DNA from: a virus
Direction: 5' to 3' (one strand)
IMG/VR virus record: IMGVR_UViG_3300027847_002834
Span: 1-64,000 of that record
DNA length: 64,000 nt
In this document: positions 41,405 through 50,727 of the stretch, in pieces
Position numbering within the stretch: position 1 is the stretch's first letter
Layout of the letters: every line of letters begins with the position of its first letter
Notes under the pieces: model-generated
What the model was told of the DNA's origin: nothing
Seen by the model: only the letters and a program-made list of their open reading frames with translations
The model's database searches: none
Program-made: the position numbers and the translations under genes

Positions 41405-42481
41405 ATGGCACAATCTATTGTTGATACCCCATATCTGGATACATCGCCTCCAGTTTTCAATGTCTCTCCTGTAATTGTTGAACCTTTCATTTTTGTCCCT
41501 GAAATTAATTATTGGGCCACTAATGTTATAGAAAACAGTTCAGTGGAAGTAGACTATATGAAAAAACCAGTTAAAGTTTCTGAAACCGATTGGAAGCTAG
41601 ATGGTTCAGTATTAGACTTATTGTTTAATTATACCTACAATTCCGATAAGTACGGTATATACTATAGAAAAGTATCAAAAGAAAAAATAACAGATAAACA
41701 GGTTAGTAATAGAATTAGTATATATGCTGGCCGATTAGATATATATCATTCTGATTCTACAACTGCATTAGAAGTAGGAGTGGTAGCTGGAGATACCACC
41801 ACATTTGGTATGAGTGTAGAAATTATTCCTGATACTACTATTACTCTTGTACAAGCTCAAGATAATGCTCTTCTACTTGATACTAATGTACTGGATAGCA
41901 AAAACATCTTCAATATCACATTTGGTGAGAATGATATGTTGTCATTATTATATGATTTCAAAGTAGGAAATACTATAGTATTAAATAGCATAGTGTATAA
42001 TGACCTTCCTAGTGATCTATCAAAGCTAATTTATATATTTCTGAATTACGAATTAAATAATGATACAACATTATATGAAACAGGAACTTCTCTCTCCACC
42101 GAAGATAGACTTATAACTTGGTTATTTGAACAGTGGTTAGTAAATCATTTCTTTAGACGAAAGAAATTCAATCCTTCGTTACCTTTTACAGATTTAGGAT
42201 CTTTATTAGAAAGTCAAGATTTTTGGCAGATTATAGAATTAGATCAAACTTCTATAACTGATAAAAAAGTTGTATTTCCTCCAGGAAAAGATCCTATAAA
42301 TGCATCATTCATATTTATGGCGCATGATTCACATAAGCAAGTATTAGATACTGATTATAAATTTATAACCAACGATGATTCTACTGCATCAGCAGAAGTA
42401 AACTGGAGCGGATTAGGACTAGAGAGTAAAGTATCTCTAACCGATAGAATCTATTTATTATGGGCATACAATCCTAATTAA
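41405..42481 (+). CDS. Virion structural protein (tail/baseplate)
   Basis: 358 residues, beta-rich, low in Cys, with Asp/Thr/Ser-rich loops as in baseplate proteins. Position in the plus-strand tail block, 2 bases before the 818-residue gene, supports a baseplate-peripheral role. No family recognised. Confidence 0.55.
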   Translation: MAQSIVDTPYLDTSPPVFNVSPVIVEPFIFVPEINYWATNVIENSSVEVDYMKKPVKVSETDWKLDGSVLDLLFNYTYNSDKYGIYYRKVSKEKITDKQVSNRISIYAGRLDIYHSDSTTALEVGVVAGDTTTFGMSVEIIPDTTITLVQAQDNALLLDTNVLDSKNIFNITFGENDMLSLLYDFKVGNTIVLNSIVYNDLPSDLSKLIYIFLNYELNNDTTLYETGTSLSTEDRLITWLFEQWLVNHFFRRKKFNPSLPFTDLGSLLESQDFWQIIELDQTSITDKKVVFPPGKDPINASFIFMAHDSHKQVLDTDYKFITNDDSTASAEVNWSGLGLESKVSLTDRIYLLWAYNPN

Positions 42482-42483
42482 AC

Positions 42484-44940
42484 ATGCATAGTCACAACGA
42501 CGTTTTCACTCTAATTAAATTCTATGATGACAATAAAAACATTATAGGTTCAAGTCAATCCGATCTACAGGACATAATTCTTACAACTGAAACAAAAGAT
42601 ATAGAAGAAACGACCCTGCAAATTGCAATTGATACTAAGCTGCAAACTTTAGAATATTTCAAAGTAGCAATAGATGTTCCTGCTTTTAATTCAACTGATT
42701 ATAATAAAATAAGAAGATTACTTATAGACTGGTATTCCGCAAATAAAACCTTCTCGACTCTTCAAAAAAATACATCTGACCCTAATACATTAGAAGCACC
42801 ATTATTAGAAGAAGCAATAAAGAGTATGGGTTTTAATTACTCTCATCTAATAACACAAAAAGATTCTAGAGCTCAGTTTTTATTAAACTTAACAGAGCTA
42901 TATAAAACAAAAGGCTCACCTCAAACTATGTTAGATGCATTAAAATTCTTCGGATTCTTTAATGTAAAGGTGTATGAATGGTGGTTAGTAAGAGATCATA
43001 CTGATGATAAATTCACATTCGAAGGTCGGAAAGTAAATACGACTGAGACTGAATTTGAAAGTGTATTTCCTGAAACACGACTTTTAGATTATGAAGACTT
43101 TGAATTATTAGCTGATCCTCATTGGTTTTATAATAAAGCAAAAATATTAGAATTAGATAATGATCCTGATAGAGGACTGTTAGGGTTACCTTCAGGTACT
43201 CCATATTTCAGTCTAGCTTCTATTGCTGACATCGGAACTATCAATGAATCATATCTAATCATTAGTAGGTTAGTTAAGGATCAATACGATAATCATATTG
43301 CAGGAACTCCTCCACCTAAAGATATTTTAATTGATGCATTCAGATATAAAGTGTCATTACTTTCGTTATTTTTATCTATTCTTTATATTCATTGGAAATA
43401 CAATGATTTCTTAAAATATGATAAACTTAGAGATTATGTTATTACAGAGTTTTTTGTTGATCCCGAAACTGATCTATTAAATCCTTTTACATTTGAACAA
43501 CCAAATTCATATGAAAAACTTCTCTTCTGGACTATTGCAAGAGTTAATGCCATTGGTGATCCTGATCCATTTGATATAACGGCATCTAACAAAGCAATAA
43601 ATCTCCCTAAAGTTAAGACTATACCTGATCTTCCTGTAACTGCGGAATTGAATACACTGAATACCGTGTTAATTGGTGCTAGTGGTACTCCAGAAATATA
43701 CAAATACAATGGAACATCTTGGGACCTTAGTGAAATTCCATTCATTGCCAAACAGCCACAATCAGAAACATCATTTAAATTATATCCGGCATGTCATGAA
43801 GTTTATGATTCTGAAGTTGATGTCTCAAGTGATTTAAATGATTCGTTTTTAAATTTTGATGATTCAGTAATCAATTATGATGAAAAGGTATTATATCCTC
43901 TGTTAAATAGATCTCCAAATCTACCCGATTTTGCTAAGTATTTATATGCAACAGATGATGATATTCCTAACTACAATCTACCATTTACACAAGTCGTAGA
44001 TTTAGAAGAAGAGATTACAGAAACAATTGCAGCATACAAAACAACAATTGAAAGACCTACTGATTATGATGACGCTAAAGCAAAATTAGATACGTTGTTA
44101 TCTACCTATCATAGAAATCAATCATTAAACTTCTTACAGAATAAAATAAACCCTGAAGCATTACTGACAGCTTTGAATCCTGAATTTAAAGCAGATATTG
44201 ATGCACGAATTGGTACTGACTTATTTTCATCTGTCGATATAGAAGAGATACTGTTCATTGAATTAGATGCGTTTTCTGCTGGATTAATTGGCAAAACTCC
44301 TATTGATCTAAAACAATTATTATTAGGTATTCCTAATATTGATACTAAGTTCATTCCTGTTGTTGATTTCTGGAAGCCTAAGCGTGCTAGATTTTTAGCA
44401 TTTGAGTTGATATATCAGATATCTAATGCATTAACTGATTCTATTAATTTAAAGGATACACTTAGCCAAACAATATCTGAAACTTATCATGACACGATTA
44501 GAGGAGTACATAGAGAGAACTATGATGTATACCCGTATAGCCATGATCAGAACCATGTAAGAGACGAGGTAACTGTATCAATGACATTGTTCAATGATGA
44601 CCCAATTCCATCTATACAGATAGCAACTGGACCACATAGGCTATACCCATGTAAAGCTCTTACAGGGGATGACCTATCAGCTAAAAATGATTTAGTTACA
44701 TTAGCTGATGACGAAGGAACAACATATACAATAATAGAAGGTGATAGAATAGTGTCATCATTTGATCATAAGATATATGTAGCACAAGCAACCGGTACTA
44801 CTTGGGTTGTAGCATACAATGGAACCTTAACCACAGATGACATTTTTAGAGTAGATACTGATTTAACTAAGACACCTGGATCTGCTGAAGTATCAGCATT
44901 GTACTTTTATAACGGATCTAGCTTAGACTTGATAATTTAG
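42484..44940 (+). CDS. Large baseplate/tail structural protein
   Basis: 818 residues. LTELYKTKGSPQTMLDALKFFGFFNVKVYEWW resembles (in part) the KGT-type motif seen in P2 I / tail protein I-like baseplate proteins; GTPEIYKYNGTSWDLSE is a short repeat motif, also present as WNGNSW and WTGISW in the 933-residue baseplate protein. Long, acidic, without signal peptide. Likely baseplate wedge or tail-fibre attachment; exact counterpart not identified. Confidence 0.55.
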   Translation: MHSHNDVFTLIKFYDDNKNIIGSSQSDLQDIILTTETKDIEETTLQIAIDTKLQTLEYFKVAIDVPAFNSTDYNKIRRLLIDWYSANKTFSTLQKNTSDPNTLEAPLLEEAIKSMGFNYSHLITQKDSRAQFLLNLTELYKTKGSPQTMLDALKFFGFFNVKVYEWWLVRDHTDDKFTFEGRKVNTTETEFESVFPETRLLDYEDFELLADPHWFYNKAKILELDNDPDRGLLGLPSGTPYFSLASIADIGTINESYLIISRLVKDQYDNHIAGTPPPKDILIDAFRYKVSLLSLFLSILYIHWKYNDFLKYDKLRDYVITEFFVDPETDLLNPFTFEQPNSYEKLLFWTIARVNAIGDPDPFDITASNKAINLPKVKTIPDLPVTAELNTLNTVLIGASGTPEIYKYNGTSWDLSEIPFIAKQPQSETSFKLYPACHEVYDSEVDVSSDLNDSFLNFDDSVINYDEKVLYPLLNRSPNLPDFAKYLYATDDDIPNYNLPFTQVVDLEEEITETIAAYKTTIERPTDYDDAKAKLDTLLSTYHRNQSLNFLQNKINPEALLTALNPEFKADIDARIGTDLFSSVDIEEILFIELDAFSAGLIGKTPIDLKQLLLGIPNIDTKFIPVVDFWKPKRARFLAFELIYQISNALTDSINLKDTLSQTISETYHDTIRGVHRENYDVYPYSHDQNHVRDEVTVSMTLFNDDPIPSIQIATGPHRLYPCKALTGDDLSAKNDLVTLADDEGTTYTIIEGDRIVSSFDHKIYVAQATGTTWVVAYNGTLTTDDIFRVDTDLTKTPGSAEVSALYFYNGSSLDLII

Positions 44941-44990
44941 AAAACGACAACTAGAACAAATTTACTATATCACTAGTAGGAAATTAGAGA

Positions 44991-45671
44991 ATGGTCAATA
45001 TAATAAACATTAAAGAAAATCTTCACAAACATGTAAAGGACGAAGTAACCTCTACGGTTAGAGGACAAGTAGAAATATACGAAAAGTTCCCCGATGGTAA
45101 TTTAAAGTTACACGACAAAAGTAATTTAGTAGTATACCAAGGACGTAATTGGTTAATGCAAAGGGCATTAAATGAAATCACTATTCCCGAATCTGTGTCA
45201 AATATAAAGAATGCATTTATATCTTGGTTTGGTTGTGGATCAGGTGGAGCATCGTCAAACTTAATGGTCCCATTAGCTCCATCATTGAGTGATGCAGATT
45301 TAACACAACAGTCAACTATAAATAACAAAGTCTCAACTGATTGTATTGATGATGGAAAATATCATCCATTTGATAGTGTGGAATTTGTTATTGATTCTGA
45401 TAACAATAATGAATTACTTAAAGCTTCTATAACTGTTACATTAGGAGCAGATGACGGTAATGGTCCAGCAGGCGGAACAACTGTTTCAGATTTCTATGAC
45501 CTCAATGAAGCTGGCTTATATGTAAGTGACAGTAAACTTCAAGCGGACTTCACAGGTGGAAGTGCAGCCGCACATTTAGCAACTATTAGAATGTTTGCTA
45601 GAGTGACATTCAGCACATTAAGAAAGTTTCCAGAACGTCAGATTGTTTTCGTCTGGAATGTATTCTTTTAA
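44991..45671 (+). CDS. Virion structural protein
   Basis: 226 residues. SNLVVYQGRNWLMQRALN and CGSGGASSNLM, then a beta-rich C-terminus (ATIRMFARVTFSTLRKFPERQIVFVW) resemble small phage virion proteins seen in jumbo myoviruses. AGAACAAA (44953) is in the leader. Specific role unknown. Confidence 0.55.
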   Translation: MVNIINIKENLHKHVKDEVTSTVRGQVEIYEKFPDGNLKLHDKSNLVVYQGRNWLMQRALNEITIPESVSNIKNAFISWFGCGSGGASSNLMVPLAPSLSDADLTQQSTINNKVSTDCIDDGKYHPFDSVEFVIDSDNNNELLKASITVTLGADDGNGPAGGTTVSDFYDLNEAGLYVSDSKLQADFTGGSAAAHLATIRMFARVTFSTLRKFPERQIVFVWNVFF

Positions 45672-45691
45672 AAAAAGAGAGAAATAAAGAA

Positions 45692-45886
45692 ATGACTAAA
45701 TATTCATATGTATTACGAGAACTATCTGGATCAAGTATCAACAAGAAATCCAATAAGACTGCCAAAAAGGAAGTCCCAGAAGCTTTTAAGAAGGAATGGA
45801 AGAACAAAGACAAAGATGGTGATGGCAAGGAGAATGAACCCAAACCTGACTTCGTGAAAGAGGTTGAAAAGAATAAGAAGAAATAA
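45692..45886 (+). CDS. Small basic protein with targeting-like N-terminus
   Basis: 64 residues, very Lys-rich. Begins MTKYSYVLRELS, nearly identical to the start of the next gene (MSIYSYVLREL). The rest (VPEAFKKEWKNKDKDGDGK, then NEPKPDFVKEVEKNKKK) is low complexity. Small basic proteins with a short amphipathic N-terminal tag are typical of phage internal head proteins; this is inference. Confidence 0.6.
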   Translation: MTKYSYVLRELSGSSINKKSNKTAKKEVPEAFKKEWKNKDKDGDGKENEPKPDFVKEVEKNKKK

Positions 45887-45900
45887 TCAAAGATAATAAA

Positions 45901-46250
45901 ATGTCTATATATTCATATGTATTACGAGAATTATTTAACAAGAAAAGAAAAGATTGGAATCGTAAGATATCACCAGAAGAAAAATAGCTCAGGATATATA
46001 TGATGTATCAATTAGTGGTCGAACAGATGTTTACGATTTAGCAGAGTCAAAATTTAAAGATTTAGAAAAAAATCCAAAAACTGTACCCATAGCTGCAAAA
46101 TGGATGGCTGATCATTGTTTTAAGAAATATAAACAACTGATCAACAAGTTATCAAAATCTCAAAAATTAAAAGTTCATACCAAACTTAAAGATGGATTTG
46201 AAGAGCAACTTTATGAAAGTGGAAAAATGGATTGGATAAAAAAGGGGTAA
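45901..46250 (+). pseudogene. Frameshifted gene with targeting-like N-terminus
   Basis: A 28-codon frame (MSIYSYVLRELFNKKRK..., stop TAG 45985) would continue, after a -1 shift in AAAAA (45980-45984), into a further 88 codons: KIAQDIYDVSISGRTDVYDL... to WIKKG. The joined protein (about 115 residues) looks coherent: helical, Lys-rich. Either a programmed -1 frameshift, a real mutation, or a homopolymer sequencing error. The stop overlaps the terminator at 46238. Confidence 0.55.
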
Positions 46251-46262
46251 CCCCCTCTTTTA
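46238..46262. terminator. Bidirectional rho-independent terminator
   Basis: GGGG-TAA-CCCC stem with A6 on the left and CTCTTTT on the right: forms terminators with T-runs on both strands, between convergent genes. Confidence 0.85.
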
Positions 46263-46487
46263 TCCCGGAATACGGAGTGTTACACATGTAACATCGTGTT
46301 TTTCCGCATGACGATCATTCATCGCCACATCGACTTGATTCTGAAGAAAATCAATCCCCCAGTCCATTACGTCTTTGTGACTCAAAAACGCGTCCACTGA
46401 TTCAATAGTGAACTTTGTTTTCAATGTGGATTCCAATTGACTCACTGCTTCTGCAATACTCGTAGCAACATCAATGACATCTGGCAT
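46260..46487 (-). CDS. Small hypothetical protein, single-gene cassette
   Basis: 75 residues, GC-richer than surroundings, with GAGGGA before ATG. Helical (IAEAVSQLESTLKTKF), no motif. It lies between the TATATATAT element (46766) and the bidirectional terminator, alone on the minus strand inside the plus-strand tail block. Possible early gene inserted in the late region. Confidence 0.6.
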   Translation of the reverse strand: MPDVIDVATSIAEAVSQLESTLKTKFTIESVDAFLSHKDVMDWGIDFLQNQVDVAMNDRHAEKHDVTCVTLRIPG

Positions 46488-46862
46488 TTTTAATTCCCTC
46501 TGTTAGTTGTTAAAGTTTGAATAGTTTCTTTGAATCACAAGTTAATATGTATAGACAAACTATAGCCAAAAGAAACATGCAACCAACTGAAGGGTTAGTT
46601 CAATTGGCCACATATCCAAACGACTGACTCGTCTTGTACTAATTGTGAGTATAACGTTTATACTCACAATTCAATGTATCTGAATCACATTGGACTGTCC
46701 TCCTATTTCTGATTCCTATACCGTTGTTATAGCAATATGGAACGAGTTTCGTTCCTGATGCGTGCATCAATATATATAAATGAATTATCCTATACCATTC
46801 TCCAGAACAAAAATAAAAGTACAATTTAAGTATAATAGATTTTAAACTAAGGATTAGTTATT
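46488..46862. promoter_or_regulatory. Divergent intergenic region upstream of tail sheath
   Basis: 375 bases without a gene. Holds a perfect 13-bp inverted repeat (AATTGTGAGTATA / TATACTCACAATT, 46641-46671), a TATATATAT element (46766-46784) followed on the minus strand by a GATGC/GCATC hairpin, and AGAACAAA (46804-46811) plus TATAAT-like sequence 30 bases before the sheath ATG. Likely controls the minus gene and the sheath gene. Confidence 0.55.
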
Positions 46863-48539
46863 ATGGCAAACAATGTAAGCCCAGGTGTGTTCACTAAAAT
46901 AATAGATTTATCTTCCTTTCTTGTAGAAACTCCAGGAACTCATGCATTCCTGCCATTTCTATCGAGAACAGGTCCAGATAACAAAGCAGTTTTTGTTGCA
47001 AGTCTTCAACAGTTTGTAGATCTATATGGAAGACCAAATATCAATGACTTTGGGAAGTCATTCGGGCAAGGCCCATATGTGGCGTATAACCACATTTCTG
47101 TTGCTCCTGGATTTTGGGCAATGCGCGTTCTACCTACTGATGCAACGTATTCTAATTTATTTGTAAACTATAATACAGATTCAACAGGGGCAATATCAGT
47201 AACTCACGAAACTACCCTTAATACACATGGGGAAATAGATACTGAAGTAGCACAGACAACTGGGACTATTACTCCATTAGTAGCTTTCTACCCAATTGGT
47301 AGAGGAGATGCTTATGATGATTTTGCCATTACAATTACTAAACATGCAAATACACAATTAACTGGAATCTACATTCTTGATATTTGGAAAACTCAAGCTG
47401 ATGGAGATGATGTAATTATAGAAACATATGAGATTTCATTTGAATCAACTGCTATAGATGATTCTGGTGATTCCATATTCATTGTGGATGTTGTAAATAG
47501 ATACTCCAAATGGATTAGAGTTAAAGCCAATGAAACATCTATTAATGAATGGCAAAAATCATCTATCGAAATTGTAGTTGGTGATTCAGTAACACCTGTT
47601 CACTTATTCAACGGTTCAGAAGGCAATATCATTGCGGTTGATTCCGATACCGGTAAGAGAACAATGGGGTCAACCGAAATTACAAATGCAACTTCACTTC
47701 TAATTGATGCATATACAGGATTGATTGAAAATCCCGAAAGTGGACTATTGGATGAAACTGTATTAGACCTAGATGATACATACATACCAATCGTATATGA
47801 TGCTGGTTATCCAACATCAGTCAAGAATGCTGCTGTTACATTAACAAGTAGCTTAAGATTAGATGGTGTAGCTATCCTTGATAATGGTGATAATGTATCA
47901 GTAGATGCAGCCCTTTCAGCTAGAGATGCTAGTCATACATACAATACTGCTTACGCATCAATATTTGAATGTTACAGTAAAATATTTGATAACCATACTG
48001 GTAAAGAATTATGGGTAAGTCCTGTTTATCACATGGCTTCAATGATTCCTCAGAATGATAGATTGTTTGGTATTTGGTATCCAAATGCTGGATTCAATAG
48101 AGGAACCGTTGATAACATTATGGAATTGAGATTCAATCCCAGGATAGCTGATAGAGACAGATTATATCTCAAACAAGTTAATCCAATTGTTAAATTCTCA
48201 ATCGGTTATGCAGTATTCTCTAATTTAACTACACAAAGAAAACCTTCTGCTCTTCAAGACTTAAGTGTACACAGAACAATTCTGTATATTCAAAGGAACT
48301 TGGAACAATTTCTCAAGTTCCATATCTTTGAATTAAATACACCTGAAGAACATTCAAGAATGGCTGCGGCAATAACACCGTTCTTATCATCAATCAAATC
48401 TGCAAGAGGATTGGTTGATTACAGTGTTGAGGTCGGAGCAAACGAATATGAAATTAAAACTAAACAAATGCACGTTAATGTAATATTACAGCCAACGAAA
48501 GCAATTGAAAGAATTAACTTAAATCTATTCATAAAATAA
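46863..48539 (+). CDS. Tail sheath protein (gp18-like)
   Basis: 558 residues. N-terminal VSPGVFTKIIDLSSF is the hallmark of contractile-tail sheath proteins; the C-terminal part (MNVILQPTKAIERINLNLFIK) forms the conserved inner domain strand. Its size is slightly smaller than T4 gp18 (about 659). Polymerises around the tube and contracts during infection. The start is clear (AAGGAT 9 bases upstream). Confidence 0.93.
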   Translation: MANNVSPGVFTKIIDLSSFLVETPGTHAFLPFLSRTGPDNKAVFVASLQQFVDLYGRPNINDFGKSFGQGPYVAYNHISVAPGFWAMRVLPTDATYSNLFVNYNTDSTGAISVTHETTLNTHGEIDTEVAQTTGTITPLVAFYPIGRGDAYDDFAITITKHANTQLTGIYILDIWKTQADGDDVIIETYEISFESTAIDDSGDSIFIVDVVNRYSKWIRVKANETSINEWQKSSIEIVVGDSVTPVHLFNGSEGNIIAVDSDTGKRTMGSTEITNATSLLIDAYTGLIENPESGLLDETVLDLDDTYIPIVYDAGYPTSVKNAAVTLTSSLRLDGVAILDNGDNVSVDAALSARDASHTYNTAYASIFECYSKIFDNHTGKELWVSPVYHMASMIPQNDRLFGIWYPNAGFNRGTVDNIMELRFNPRIADRDRLYLKQVNPIVKFSIGYAVFSNLTTQRKPSALQDLSVHRTILYIQRNLEQFLKFHIFELNTPEEHSRMAAAITPFLSSIKSARGLVDYSVEVGANEYEIKTKQMHVNVILQPTKAIERINLNLFIK

Positions 48540-48583
48540 AACAATAAGATGGAACAAATTAATAAAATTCGCGGAGTAATAGG

Positions 48584-49405
48584 ATGCATAATAGTTTCGT
48601 AAAAACCCAAGAGAACCGCCATGATAGATATTTTGGCGGGACTAGTAAGGGGGTCGCTGATCCATATATCAGTGGCTATCACTTCATTCATTTCAAACAT
48701 CTTCCGCCAAACCTTTCAGCCCACCTAGCTGTTAATGACCCGGCAGATCTCGGTTTTCAAGAAGGTCCTCCTGGAAACGATGAAATAGCTAGATTATTAG
48801 CTGCATCATGTTTGTCTGTTACTCCAGTCGGGGGAACACTAAACAGAGCTGAATTCACTGGTCTTGGCGGAACGAAATGGTCCGTTCCTACAAATATTGA
48901 TTATGGGAATACTCTTTCAATGAGATTCCTGGAATATAGTAGATTACCTATCCTTCATGTATTCAACAACTGGTTTAGAATGATCAGAGAATACAGAAAT
49001 GGTACCAGTTTGTTAACTGGAAGTGCTAAAAGCCAGACATCTATAGAATATACTAAATCGGCATATTCTGGAACACTATTATACTGGACAACAAAACCAG
49101 ATGGTGTAACAGTAGAATATGCTGCATGTTATACAGGTGTTTACCCAACAAAAGATCCCCAAGAACTGTATGCTGGCGACATAGCCTCATCAGATAAGCT
49201 AGAAGTTGATATGGAGTTCAGCTTCGATATGCCTTTCATGGAGAGTTGGGTAAGAAAAGAATGTCAGTTCATGGCAAATCTCTACCACGGGGAAGGTATC
49301 AAGGCACATGGCGGATATAAGGTAGGTACTTCAACAGCTAATAATACTGAAGAAGGTAGTCATACCGATTCCGGTGGAATTGGCACTGCAACATCACCTG
49401 CATAA
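48584..49405 (+). CDS. Tail tube protein (gp19-like)
   Basis: 273 residues, SD GGAG 9 bases upstream. ILHVFNNWFRMIREYRNG and YAACYTGVYPTKDPQELYAGD with VDMEFSFDMPF fit the T4 gp19-like tube proteins of jumbo myoviruses, where the gene follows the sheath. A strong terminator follows. Assignment rests on these motifs and on position. Confidence 0.82.
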   Translation: MHNSFVKTQENRHDRYFGGTSKGVADPYISGYHFIHFKHLPPNLSAHLAVNDPADLGFQEGPPGNDEIARLLAASCLSVTPVGGTLNRAEFTGLGGTKWSVPTNIDYGNTLSMRFLEYSRLPILHVFNNWFRMIREYRNGTSLLTGSAKSQTSIEYTKSAYSGTLLYWTTKPDGVTVEYAACYTGVYPTKDPQELYAGDIASSDKLEVDMEFSFDMPFMESWVRKECQFMANLYHGEGIKAHGGYKVGTSTANNTEEGSHTDSGGIGTATSPA

Positions 49406-49436
49406 TAAGAATAATAGCAGCTAAATCATAAGTTCA

Positions 49437-49483
49437 CAGGAATCAACATAGTATATGTATTATGTTGATTCCTGTTTTTTTTT
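49437..49483 (+). terminator. Rho-independent terminator after tail tube
   Basis: CAGGAATCAACATA pairs with TATGTTGATTCCTG around a 10-base loop, followed by nine T (49475-49483). Separates sheath and tube genes from the baseplate-hub gene. Confidence 0.95.
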
Positions 49484-49570
49484 CGTTATATACTAGGAAA
49501 TTTATTTCTACGATTAATTAAATCAAATCAATAACTATCTACAAACTAATTTTAATCGAAGGAGCTTGTC

Positions 49571-50524
49571 ATGGACAACCCATCTGTAGAAGAATCACCA
49601 ATGGCTAATGTTGCACCGTTACCGCAACAATTAACGCCTGACACACCCCCACCCCCACCCCAAATGCCACCACCCCAAATGCCACCACCAGTGGTAACAC
49701 CTCAAGTATCAACTGCTACAATGTCCCCAACAGGATACTTTGCTGGCTTTACTGATGTTAAGTTACCAGAATATGAGTTAATAACTCCTCAAAGTTTATA
49801 TTCCATAACAGTTAAAACAATGACTGTTGAAGTGGAAGAAAATCTTAAAGGTAGTTTAATAACCCCTAGAAAAGTTCCGGAACATTTGAATAAAGCACTC
49901 TGGCAATCAATTGTAAGCAAACCTGAAAATATTGTAACATATGATGACTTTCTAAAAAATATAACTATTAAGGATAGAGATGTCCTTATGTATGCATTGT
50001 ACCATATCTCATATAAAGATGTGAGGAATTATGATGTAACATGTTTACAGTGTAGAAAATCCAATCCTATTACATTTGAAATTGGAAAGATATTTCAGAT
50101 GGAAGCATTTAATGGTAGTCCTGGAGAAATAATCAATAAACGTATTGATATTCCACTGCCTATCATAAGCAATGTTACTGCCGTTATAAAGCAACCAGTT
50201 ATTGCAGATGAAAAAGCAATGTTAGAAGATATGCTTTTTCAGAGCGATAAGAATTTAGAATTGGGAACAGAAATGTTAGTCATTGATAAATTCGTTATGG
50301 AAAATAATGGAGTACGTCAAGATATTACAGGACGAGACAATATATTCAGAGCATATAATACATTGTCGAGTCAAGATAGAAAAGCAATAAGTCGTGAGTA
50401 TGTAGAAAACTTTGGTAAGTATGCTATGAAATTAGAAATACAAACCACCTGTCCAAGTTGCGGAGTCTCGGACGATACACCCATAGACTTATTCAACCAA
50501 TTTTTTCGTTCACTGCACGAATGA
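49571..50524 (+). CDS. Tail chaperone / baseplate-hub protein with Cys pairs (gp26-like)
   Basis: 317 residues. N-terminal Pro-rich region with two 15-base direct repeats (PPPQM). Core with DVLMYALYHISYKD, CLQCRKSNPITFEI (C pair) and CPSCGVSDDTPIDLFNQFF near the end (C pair), a zinc-ribbon arrangement reminiscent of T4 gp26. The last codons run over TTTTTT, and an in-phase +1 continuation follows (see next). Position before gp25 fits a tail/baseplate chaperone. Confidence 0.6.
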   Translation: MDNPSVEESPMANVAPLPQQLTPDTPPPPPQMPPPQMPPPVVTPQVSTATMSPTGYFAGFTDVKLPEYELITPQSLYSITVKTMTVEVEENLKGSLITPRKVPEHLNKALWQSIVSKPENIVTYDDFLKNITIKDRDVLMYALYHISYKDVRNYDVTCLQCRKSNPITFEIGKIFQMEAFNGSPGEIINKRIDIPLPIISNVTAVIKQPVIADEKAMLEDMLFQSDKNLELGTEMLVIDKFVMENNGVRQDITGRDNIFRAYNTLSSQDRKAISREYVENFGKYAMKLEIQTTCPSCGVSDDTPIDLFNQFFRSLHE

Positions 50525-50714
50525 AGAATCACTGATCGAGTACCAGAAGTCAATACAGGAAAATATATTCCTAGCAATGGAACTCGGTAAACAACAATAT
50601 ACCTCTATTATTAAAATGCCGATTGATCGTCTTCATAGTTACATCAAGTGGAAAGTTAAATTTGACGAAGAAGTGTCCAAAATGAAAGAAGATCAACTTA
50701 AAGATATTAAGTAG
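50505..50714 (+). CDS. Frameshift extension of the tail-chaperone gene
   Basis: In the +1 frame from the T6 run (50501-50506), 69 codons follow: VHCTNEESLIEYQKSIQ, NIFLAMELGKQQYTSII, KMPIDRLHSYIKWKVKFDEE, ending TAG at 50712. The extension may be reached by a +1 or -2 frameshift, as gpG/GT-type chaperones do, or initiated separately at ATG 50577 (45 residues). The tail of the frame (helical, KMPIDRLHSYIKW) resembles the C-terminal part of other tail chaperones. Confidence 0.5.
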   Translation, partial: FVHCTNEESLIEYQKSIQENIFLAMELGKQQYTSIIKMPIDRLHSYIKWKVKFDEEVSKMKEDQLKDIK

Positions 50715-50727
50715 AGAACAAATTTAA

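Noticed and set aside
46590-46640. GGGTTAGTTCAATTGGCC, tRNA D-arm-like on the plus strand
   Set aside because: No matching acceptor, anticodon arm or T-arm downstream.
49661-49690. Two 15-base direct repeats as a mobile element or origin
   Set aside because: They encode the Pro-rich linker (PPPQM) of the tail-chaperone gene.
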